Assembly: GCA_035286745.1 (NCBI GenBank)
Contig: DATECU010000245.1
Coordinates: 1-11,766, forward strand
DNA: 11,766 nucleotides
Direction: 5' to 3'
DNA from: DATECU01 sp035286745
GTDB lineage: Bacteria > Acidobacteriota > Vicinamibacteria > Fen-336
Part shown: positions 6,645-11,766 of the stretch, piece after piece
Layout: each line of letters opens with the position of its first letter
Position numbering within the stretch: the stretch's first letter is position 1
The notes under the pieces: model-generated
Database searches by the model: none
The model's input: the letters and a program-made list of their open reading frames with translations, nothing else
Told to the model about the DNA's origin: nothing
Position numbers and translations under genes: made by a program

Positions 6645-6668
6645 GCCTTGATCCAGGGTGGCTTGATC
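6645..6668 (+). repeat. Short direct repeat upstream of the sigma-54 promoter
   Basis: GCCTTGATC (6645-6653) and GGCTTGATC (6660-6668) differ by one base and start 15 bases apart. They end about 25 bases before the -24 element. They may bind a regulator, though this is closer than most sigma-54 enhancer sites, and 15-base phasing puts them on different helix faces. Confidence 0.25.
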
Positions 6669-6692
6669 GAGCACACTGTCAACGTCTGGGTT

Positions 6693-6708
6693 CGGCACAG
6701 GCCTTGCA
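6693..6708 (+). promoter_or_regulatory. Sigma-54 (RpoN) promoter of the PEGA protein
   Basis: The stretch CGGCAC-N5-TTGCA matches the sigma-54 consensus TGGCAC-N5-TTGC(A/T) at all but the first base. The invariant GG (6694-6695) and GC (6706-6707) are exactly ten bases apart. The predicted transcription start near 6718 lies about 35 bases before the ATG at 6753, with an AAGGAGG ribosome site in between. It lies in a true intergenic region and faces the right way. Confidence 0.65.
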
Positions 6709-6740
6709 CTTTCGGATGGCGAGCATCGGCGATGGTGCCG

Positions 6741-6747
6741 AAGGAGG
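6741..6747 (+). promoter_or_regulatory. Strong ribosome binding site of the PEGA protein
   Basis: AAGGAGG is the strongest Shine-Dalgarno in the window and lies five bases before the ATG at 6753. It decides that start over TTG and GTG codons further upstream, and the signal peptide begins immediately after it. Confidence 0.85.
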
Positions 6748-6752
6748 CAGTC

Positions 6753-7877
6753 ATGAAGGCTTGGCGAACGGCAATGGCCATGGGGCTGGTGTTCATTGCG
6801 CAAGCGGCCCTGGCGGATCAGGCCAAGACCCGGGATTCCGGGTCGAGCGGGTCCAGCTCGGCCGGGGAGCGCCATCACCCTTCCGGTTCCGGCGCCTCGG
6901 CGCGCTCCTCCGGTTCCGGGGGCTCGCATTCCTCGGACTCGGGACGCACGCACGAGTCCTCTTCCTCCCGCGCCACATCGGCGTCGTCTTCCCGCCCCTC
7001 GCGCTCCTCGGAGGCGCGGCCCCGACCCCTCACTGAGGCCGAGCGAAGGCACCCGCGGCCGGGGACTGGAACCGGCTACCGGCACTACCCGTACAGCTAC
7101 GGCCGCTACCGTTACGGGAACGATCCTTACTATTCCTACCGGTATCAGCCCTACTACGGCTACTACGGGTATTGGGGCTTCTCCCCCTGGTACGGCTCCT
7201 CGTGGGGTTGGGACTTGGGCTGGGGCTACTCCTACGACAGGCAGCGCTACGGGTATCCTCGGTCCCGCTATCGCTACTACGACGACGAAGAGGGCTCCCT
7301 GCGCCTCTTGGTCGAGCCCGAAGAGACCCAGGTCCTGGTGGACGGCTACTACGCGGGCGAGGCCGACGACTTCGACGGCATTTTCCAACGCCTGCACGTG
7401 ACCCCGGGGCGCCACGAGATCACCCTGAAGCTCAAGGGCCATCAGACCCACCGGGTCAGGGTCTATGTGCCACGGGATGAGACCCTGAGCATCCGCCACC
7501 GCATGGCGCGTGGTGTCGAAAGCGTGGTCACCGAGGAGAACCTGGTGCGACCCTGGGACGAGGAGCGGGCCCAGCAGAGAGAGCGCTCTGCACGCCGCGA
7601 CCGGGACGACGATGACAACGACGAGGCGGAGCCCGACGACGCCGACGACGCGGACGAAGCGGACACCGGCACCGTGCGCCTCAACATCGAGCCCCGGGAC
7701 GCGTCCGTCTACCTGGACGGTGAGTTCCAGGGCGCCGGCCGTGAGGTGCGCGAGCTGGACCTCAAGCCCGGCCGCCACCGGATCGAGATCGTGCGGCCCG
7801 GCTACAAGACCGCCGAACGGGACGTCGAGGTCAAGGCCGGGCGCAGCGAGAACCTGGACGTTCAGCTCGAGAAGTAG
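6753..7877 (+). CDS. Secreted Ser-/Tyr-rich protein with two PEGA domains
   Basis: This 374-residue protein begins with a signal peptide (basic MKAWR, hydrophobic core, cleavage after ALA at about residue 21). Then come: a Ser/Gly-rich, probably disordered segment (about 27-88); an aromatic block at 109-176 with 23 Tyr and 5 Trp, rich in YRY, YYGYYGY and GWGW patterns; a first PEGA-type beta domain (about 182-254: LVEPEETQVLVDGYYAG, VTPGRHEITLKLKGH); an acidic linker (about 282-306, runs of Asp); and a second PEGA domain (about 307-373: NIEPRDASVYLDGEFQG, LKPGRHRIEIVRPGY). PEGA domains are found on surface and envelope proteins and are thought to mediate binding. The aromatic block suggests an adhesive, cross-linking or cell-wall/polysaccharide-binding surface; that is inference. 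It is transcribed singly, apparently from a sigma-54 promoter, and ends 11 bases from the convergent transpeptidase gene. Confidence 0.88.
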   Translation: MKAWRTAMAMGLVFIAQAALADQAKTRDSGSSGSSSAGERHHPSGSGASARSSGSGGSHSSDSGRTHESSSSRATSASSSRPSRSSEARPRPLTEAERRHPRPGTGTGYRHYPYSYGRYRYGNDPYYSYRYQPYYGYYGYWGFSPWYGSSWGWDLGWGYSYDRQRYGYPRSRYRYYDDEEGSLRLLVEPEETQVLVDGYYAGEADDFDGIFQRLHVTPGRHEITLKLKGHQTHRVRVYVPRDETLSIRHRMARGVESVVTEENLVRPWDEERAQQRERSARRDRDDDDNDEAEPDDADDADEADTGTVRLNIEPRDASVYLDGEFQGAGREVRELDLKPGRHRIEIVRPGYKTAERDVEVKAGRSENLDVQLEK

Positions 7878-7888
7878 TCGTCTCGCAG

Positions 7889-8929
7889 CTAACGACCTCC
7901 GCCGGCCGCGGTGGGAGCCGCCGGCCGGTAGAGGTTCTGGTAGATGCGGCCAGCCACCGCGGCCGCCGAGTGTCCCGAGCCGGGCCGGGTGAAGACCACG
8001 ATCACCACCTCCGGCCGGTCGGCTGGGGCGTAGGAGGCGAACCAGCCCACCCCGGCGCAGGTGCCGGTCTTGCCGGCCACGATGATCTCGGGATCGAAGG
8101 CGGAGGAGGCGCTGCCCTCGTTCACTGCGCTCAGGAAGCCCTCGCTCAGCCCGCCTAACACCGTGCCCGCCGGCAACCGCCAGCGCTCTCGAGGCGCGAA
8201 GTCGCCGGGCCCCGAGAGCTGGGGCTGGAACACGACGCCGCCGTTGATGGTGGCGGAGAGCAGCACCCCGAGCTGGACGGCCGAGGTCGAGATGCCGGCG
8301 GCGTGGCTCGACAGATGCCCGACCTTGCTGGGCGGGACCAGGAGCGGCACCTTGCCTGAAGCCTCGCCGGCCAGGTTGATGCCGGATGTCGAGCCCAGGC
8401 CCAGCAGGTGCGCGTACTTCTGGACCCGCTCGTAGCCGAGCTGCTCCCCAACCCATTCGAAGTAGGGGTTGCACGAAACCGCCAGGGCTCGCCGCAGATC
8501 GATGGGTCCGTGGCCGGGCCACATCCAACAGCCGCCGTTGCAGTCGTAGGTACTTTCCGGAGTGATGATGCCCTCGGTGAGACCCCCGATCGCCACCACG
8601 ATCTTGAAAACCGAGCAGGGCTGGTAGGCGTTCGAGATAGCCAGGCTGGGGTTGATCACGGTGATCACGCGCCCGGTCTGCGGCTCCATGGCGAGGACCG
8701 CCCCCCGCGTGCTCCCCAAGCCGCGCCGACAGGCGTCGCTCACCGCGAGGTCGCGAGCGGAGGCGGACACCGGCACCACCACGGCCGGCGGGGCCGAGGG
8801 CCGAGAGCGGCGGGTCGAAGCTCGCGCTCGGGTCTTGGATCGGGCTTCCGCCTGGGGCAAGCTGATGAGGGCGATGGCCGCGCTGGCCAGGCCGGTGAGG
8901 ATCAGGACTTGGCTCCGGGGTGAGATCAT
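7889..8929 (-). CDS. Single-domain penicillin-binding transpeptidase
   Basis: This 346-residue protein has an N-terminal hydrophobic segment (about residues 7-27) and an Arg/Ser/Pro-rich linker, then one penicillin-binding transpeptidase domain in the periplasm. The three active-site motifs are intact: SVFK at 106-109 (nucleophile S106, K109), SCN at 152-154 and KTGT at 287-290. It resembles the C-terminal domain of PBP2/FtsI-type enzymes that cross-link peptidoglycan but lacks their N-terminal dimerisation domain and any glycosyltransferase, so it is much shorter than those. The SxN motif favours a PBP over a class D beta-lactamase. Each motif is next to a Cys (C105, C153, C291), and C130 and C134 lie in DCNGGC. 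The ATG at 8929 gives the membrane segment; the Shine-Dalgarno is weak. It may be a low-mass PBP, a sensor domain or a specialised cross-linker. Confidence 0.85.
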   Translation of the reverse strand: MISPRSQVLILTGLASAAIALISLPQAEARSKTRARASTRRSRPSAPPAVVVPVSASARDLAVSDACRRGLGSTRGAVLAMEPQTGRVITVINPSLAISNAYQPCSVFKIVVAIGGLTEGIITPESTYDCNGGCWMWPGHGPIDLRRALAVSCNPYFEWVGEQLGYERVQKYAHLLGLGSTSGINLAGEASGKVPLLVPPSKVGHLSSHAAGISTSAVQLGVLLSATINGGVVFQPQLSGPGDFAPRERWRLPAGTVLGGLSEGFLSAVNEGSASSAFDPEIIVAGKTGTCAGVGWFASYAPADRPEVVIVVFTRPGSGHSAAAVAGRIYQNLYRPAAPTAAGGGR

Positions 8930-8935
8930 TGGCTC

Positions 8936-8944
8936 AAGGTAGCA
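8936..8944 (-). promoter_or_regulatory. Possible extended -10 of the transpeptidase gene
   Basis: On the minus strand TGC-TACCTT ends six bases before the ATG at 8929, the same geometry as at lpxB. The box matches TATAAT at only three of six bases plus the TGn extension, so the call is weak. If real, the transcript would be leaderless or nearly so. Confidence 0.22.
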
Positions 8945-9006
8945 CAGCCTGGGCTCCCCGGCGACGGGCCACCCGGGCCGCCGGGCTGCCGGGCCGCCTC
9001 GCCGTG

Positions 9007-9035
9007 TTGCCCGTCCCCGGCAGAGGCCATAGACT
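9007..9035 (+). promoter_or_regulatory. Sigma-70-like promoter candidate for the GWxTD gene
   Basis: TTGCCC (9007-9012) and TAGACT (9030-9035) each match the consensus at four of six bases and are separated by the ideal 17 bases. The predicted start near 9042 gives a leader of about 60 bases before the ATG at 9104. Confidence 0.38.
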
Positions 9036-9103
9036 TGCCGGCTGGGGCTCGGTGAGAAAGGGGCCTCGGCAGCGCCGCATTCTTACTCTGGAAGGAGACA
9101 ATC

Positions 9104-10528
9104 ATGTCCGTCAATCGGCAGCTCGTGGGCCTCGTCTTGGCCCTCCTGGCCGCCCCTGCCCTCCGGGCCGACAAGCTCGACAACGACAGCAAGAAGTGGC
9201 TGGAGGGCGTCAGGCCCATCATGCTGGCGGAGGAGGAAAAGATCTTCAAGGGCCTCAAGGACAAGGCGGAGCGCCAAGAGTTCCAGAAGATCTTCTGGGC
9301 CCGGCGAGACCCGGACCTGGAGACCCCAGCCAACGAATACCAGGTCGAGTACGAGAAGCTCCGCGGCGAAGCCGACGCCAAGTTCAAGGTCGGTGGTACC
9401 CCGGGCTCGCTCACCGACTGCGGGCGCATCTACATCCTGCTGGGTCCCCCCGACGACGTCAAGAAGAGAGAGCGGGGCGAACGGCCGGGCCGCACCCCCG
9501 AGAGCTGGACCTTCAAGGAGCGGCCCTCCCTCACCTTCAAGGGCGGCCAGGCCCAGATCGAGATCGACTTCGACGAGAACTGCCTGTTGCCGCAGGGCGC
9601 CCGCATGGGCGAGCAGTTGAACCGGGTCGCCGAGGGGAGACTGGCCAATCCCAACCTCAACTACCGCCCGGGCACCGACGGGCGAGTGGTCAAGCTGGCC
9701 GATCAGCTTCCCAAGCCGACGCCGACCATGGCCCTCCTCAAGGCGCCGCGCCAGGACTTCTCGACCGCGGCCGAGTCCACGCTGTTCCTCCGGAGTCCGG
9801 GAGGCGCCACCTACATGGCCGGCCTGTTGCGCCTGGAACCGGGAACCGTCACCGCGCAGGACGTGGCCGGGAAGAAGCTGGCCAAGGCCAGCGTCGGCAT
9901 CCGGGCCCTGGCCGAAGGGGACAAGCTGGCGGCCTCGGCCGAGCGCGCGGTCTCCGGCGAGTTGCAGCCCGACGGTGCCTTCGTGGTGTCCTATGGGGTG
10001 GCCCTGAAGCCTGGCAGCTACACCCTCAAGGTGGCCGCGCTGGACCCCGGGACCGAAAAGGGGAGCGTGGTCTCCCAGGCCCTGACCATGCCGGACTTCG
10101 GGCTTGAGGGTCTGTCCCTGTCGCCGCTCATCGTGCTTCGCGACGTCCAGGAGCTGCCACCCAACAACGAGGATCCGCTGGCCGCCTTTCAGCTCGGCCC
10201 CATGCGCTTTGTGCCTCGCTACGGCAACCAGTTCACCACGGCCGACGCCATCACCCTGCTCACCTTCCTCTACAACGCCAAGGTCGATGAGGCGGGCAAG
10301 GCTGCCGCCACCGTGAGCTTTGCCATCCTGAAGGACGGCAAGCCGGTGGCCAGGGCCGAGGACTTGGTGTTCGAGACCGCCGACGCGGGTCCCTCGGTGG
10401 GGCCGGTGCCGCTCAAGGACTACAAGCCGGGCAAGTACCTGGCTCAGGTGAAGGTCCGCGACAACATCGCCAAGAAGGACCTAACGCAGGAGGCGTTCTT
10501 CGAGGTGAAGCAGTCTAACGAACAGTAG
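9104..10528 (+). CDS. Secreted GWxTD-domain protein
   Basis: This 474-residue protein has a signal peptide (cleavage after LRA at about residue 22). The N-terminal GWxTD-type domain covers about residues 28-125: the conserved LKDKAERQEFQKIFWARRDP stretch (51-70), then the signature region at 101-105 reading GSLTD in place of GWxTD, followed by GRIYILLGPPDDV (107-119). The rest (about 200-474) alternates beta-type stretches and ends with an all-beta region resembling Ig-like folds (GKYLAQVKVRDN near the end). GWxTD proteins are best known from Acidobacteriota and Bacteroidota, where the function is unknown; an envelope role is likely. GGAAGGAG (9090-9097) precedes the ATG by a normal distance. 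It is monocistronic: an inverted-repeat element follows immediately and the next gene points the other way. Confidence 0.88.
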   Translation: MSVNRQLVGLVLALLAAPALRADKLDNDSKKWLEGVRPIMLAEEEKIFKGLKDKAERQEFQKIFWARRDPDLETPANEYQVEYEKLRGEADAKFKVGGTPGSLTDCGRIYILLGPPDDVKKRERGERPGRTPESWTFKERPSLTFKGGQAQIEIDFDENCLLPQGARMGEQLNRVAEGRLANPNLNYRPGTDGRVVKLADQLPKPTPTMALLKAPRQDFSTAAESTLFLRSPGGATYMAGLLRLEPGTVTAQDVAGKKLAKASVGIRALAEGDKLAASAERAVSGELQPDGAFVVSYGVALKPGSYTLKVAALDPGTEKGSVVSQALTMPDFGLEGLSLSPLIVLRDVQELPPNNEDPLAAFQLGPMRFVPRYGNQFTTADAITLLTFLYNAKVDEAGKAAATVSFAILKDGKPVARAEDLVFETADAGPSVGPVPLKDYKPGKYLAQVKVRDNIAKKDLTQEAFFEVKQSNEQ

Positions 10529-10654
10529 CGATCGGCTATCAGCATTCAGCGGACGGCAGTCGGCGATGTCGAGAGCGAACCGCTGGGAGCGGCTGGCGCT
10601 TCTCCAATCTCGCGACCTCTCCGTAGCTGAGTGCTGATGGCTGTGTGCTGATCG
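10529..10654. repeat. Inverted-repeat element built of degenerate GCTGANN heptads
   Basis: The element begins directly after the GWxTD stop codon. Its right arm (10626-10653) is four tandem 7-base units starting with GCTG; its left arm (about 10531-10550) is three such units on the opposite strand. The inner arms ATCAGCATTCAGC (10538-10550) and GCTGAGTGCTGAT (10626-10638) pair at 12 of 13 bases, and CGATC (10529-10533) pairs with GATCG (10650-10654). The 75-base middle has no gene and contains a small CCGCT/AGCGG hairpin (10580-10592). It may be a MITE- or REP-like mobile remnant, or may serve as a two-way transcription stop between convergent genes. Confidence 0.6.
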
Positions 10655-10661
10655 TTTCCGC

Positions 10662-10958
10662 CTAGCGCTTCGAACGACCGACCGGCTCTTCGACCAGCTT
10701 CCTCAGCTCCTTGCCGGCGGTGAAGCGGACGGCGCGGCGCGGCGCTATCTTGATGGTCGCTCCGGTCTGGGGGTTTCGGCCCTCCCGGGCCTTGCGCCGA
10801 AAGATGCTCAGGGTTCCGAAGCCCTGGAGCTTCACCTTCTCGCCCTTCTTGAGCGCCTTGCTGGCATTGCTCAGCAAGGCGTCCAGGGCCCGCAAGGCGT
10901 CCACCTGGGTGAACCCGGTGTCTTTGGCCATGCGCGCGGCAAGCGCCGCCTTGTTCAT
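10662..10958 (-). CDS. hup: HU-family DNA-binding protein
   Basis: This 98-residue nucleoid protein forms dimers that bend DNA. The helical N-terminus (MNKAALAARMAKDTGFTQ) is followed by the core GFGTLSIFRRKAREGRNPQTG (46-66) and the beta-arm with the intercalating proline P63 in the conserved GRNPQTG, then KIAPRRAVRFTAGKEL. The arm is unusually rich in Arg, and a basic tail (EPVGRSKR) extends past the usual end. Its ATG overlaps the TGA of the upstream S41-type gene (10955-10958, ATGA) and it has no strong Shine-Dalgarno of its own, so it depends on translation of that gene. HU genes are usually transcribed alone, which makes this coupling notable. It could be an HU paralogue rather than the main cellular HU. 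Confidence 0.93.
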   Translation of the reverse strand: MNKAALAARMAKDTGFTQVDALRALDALLSNASKALKKGEKVKLQGFGTLSIFRRKAREGRNPQTGATIKIAPRRAVRFTAGKELRKLVEEPVGRSKR

Positions 10959-11766
10959 GCGGGCTTCTTGGTCTCCGCCTTCAGGATCTCGATCGCCTTG
11001 TCGAGAGCCAGATCGCGCGCCTCGGTGCCCTCGTCCTCCTCGTCCTCGTCCGGTTTCGCCACCGTGACCGTGGGCTCCAGGCCCTTGCCGTGGATCAGGT
11101 CGCCCTTGGGCGTCGAGTAGCGGGGGACGGTGACCACCAGGCCGCTGCCATCGTCGAAGGCCACGGCCTTTTGGATGGCGGCCCTGCCGAAGGTGTGGCG
11201 GCCGACGACCGGCCGCCCGGCCTCCAAGAGCGCGCCGGTCACGATCTCACCCGGGCCCGCGGTGCCGCTGTCGACCAGCACCGCGAGCGGACCGTCCCAG
11301 GCGGGCTTGCCCGACTCGACGCTGAACACCTGCTCTTCGAACTTGGCGCCCGACAGCTTGGTGACGACACCGGTCTTGAGGAACAGCTCGGCCACCTTGA
11401 TGCCGTCGGCGGGCGCGCCAAAGCCGGCGCTTCTGAGATCCAGCACCAGCTTCTTCACCCCTTGCCGCTTCAGGAGGTCGATCTCTCCTTTGGCTTCGGC
11501 CGCCGAACGCGCGCCGAACTCGGCGACCCTCAACTGGCCGATGCCCGGCTCCACCAGCTTCCCCTTGACCGGAAGCGGTAGCAGGCGCTCTCGGACCAGG
11601 CTCATCTCTATGGGATCGGTCCCCCGACGCAGGATCGTCAGCTTGAGCGTGGATCCGGGCTCGCCCCGCAGCAGGCGCTGGCCCACCGCCGCCGCCAGCG
11701 GGTGAGAGTGCTTGCCGTCCAGCGCCTTGATCACGTCTCCGGCCTTCATGCCGGCCTTCTCGGCCG
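10955..11766 (-). CDS. PDZ-S41 C-terminal processing protease homologue, predicted inactive (5' end outside the window)
   Basis: The reading frame is open through the right edge (AEKAG precedes the first in-window Met), so the N-terminus is missing; about 269 residues are visible. A PDZ domain (KAGDVIKALDGK onward) is followed by an S41 (CtpA/Prc-type) core. In active members the catalytic Ser is the second Ser of a G(S/T)ASASE block and the catalytic Lys lies in TFGKG. Here these read GTAGPGE (Ser to Gly, codon at 11255-11257) and TFGRA (Lys to Arg, codon at 11183-11185); the Gln four residues on is kept. The fold, including HGKGLEPTVTV, is intact, so this is a predicted pseudoprotease rather than a decayed gene. 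An acidic stretch (DEDEEDEG) lies near the C-terminus. It likely acts in the periplasm, by binding peptide C-termini through PDZ. Confidence 0.85.
   Translation of the reverse strand, partial: AEKAGMKAGDVIKALDGKHSHPLAAAVGQRLLRGEPGSTLKLTILRRGTDPIEMSLVRERLLPLPVKGKLVEPGIGQLRVAEFGARSAAEAKGEIDLLKRQGVKKLVLDLRSAGFGAPADGIKVAELFLKTGVVTKLSGAKFEEQVFSVESGKPAWDGPLAVLVDSGTAGPGEIVTGALLEAGRPVVGRHTFGRAAIQKAVAFDDGSGLVVTVPRYSTPKGDLIHGKGLEPTVTVAKPDEDEEDEGTEARDLALDKAIEILKAETKKPA

Noticed and set aside
7597..7665. Repetitive GAC/GAT triplets resembling a microsatellite
   Set aside because: They encode the acidic Asp-rich linker of the PEGA protein, with mixed codons, so coding explains them.
7895..7935. GC-rich palindromic stretch near the end of the transpeptidase gene as a terminator
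   Set aside because: It lies inside the coding C-terminus, has no T-run, and such pairings are common at this GC content.
6039..8528. An 829-codon open frame on the minus strand across lpxB and the PEGA gene
   Set aside because: It is a shadow: low-complexity Arg/Gly/Pro or Val/Ala composition, no motifs, and it overlaps two well-supported genes in other frames. Long antisense open frames are expected in GC-rich DNA.
8920..10107. A 395-codon plus-strand frame overlapping the GWxTD gene
   Set aside because: Arg/Gly/Gln-rich out-of-frame shadow; the GWxTD frame has the signal peptide, ribosome site and motifs.
1..11766. CRISPR arrays, tRNA or rRNA genes, insertion sequences, toxin-antitoxin or phage-defence genes
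   Set aside because: No regularly spaced repeats, tRNA-like arms, transposase or defence motifs were seen in any frame.

Overview
The window is GC-rich, has no RNA genes, and is densely coding on both strands. LpxB (lipid A disaccharide synthase) points to a Gram-negative cell with lipid A. A GWxTD-domain secreted protein and a PEGA-domain protein fit best with Acidobacteriota or a close relative; this is an inference from gene content, not a placement.

Layout. (1) 166-2795, plus strand: a tight three-gene unit of metallo-beta-lactamase-fold hydrolase, methylthioadenosine phosphorylase (mtnP) and PfkB-type kinase, with an ATGA overlap and then a 15-base gap; it looks like nucleoside/sugar salvage. 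(2) 5322-2792, minus strand: a stand-alone receiver (CheY-like) protein, a family-3 solute-binding protein and a membrane-anchored SGNH/GDSL hydrolase, probably one operon from an extended -10 promoter at about 5350-5358. The solute-binding protein is translated from the start codon of what looks like a broken, frameshifted gene fused to its front. The first and second units meet tail to tail and share the four bases TTAG at their stop codons. (3) 6553-5396, minus: lpxB, which looks leaderless. (4) 6753-7877, plus: a secreted Ser-rich/Tyr-rich protein with two PEGA domains, preceded by a near-consensus sigma-54 promoter. (5) 8929-7889, minus: a small penicillin-binding transpeptidase. (6) 9104-10528, plus: a secreted GWxTD-domain protein. 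(7) 10529-10654: an inverted-repeat element whose arms are degenerate 7-base tandem units. (8) 10958-10662, minus: an HU-family DNA-binding protein whose ATG overlaps the stop codon of a PDZ-S41 protease homologue that runs off the right edge. That homologue has lost both the catalytic Ser and the catalytic Lys.

How they fit together. Much of the window (LpxB, PEGA protein, transpeptidase, GWxTD protein, SGNH hydrolase, S41 pseudoprotease, solute-binding protein) acts in or on the cell envelope, while the left unit is metabolic. I see no single complete novel system. The strongest leads are the predicted-dead S41 protein translationally coupled to HU, the sigma-54-driven Tyr-rich PEGA protein, the start-codon capture in front of the solute-binding protein, and the heptad inverted-repeat element.
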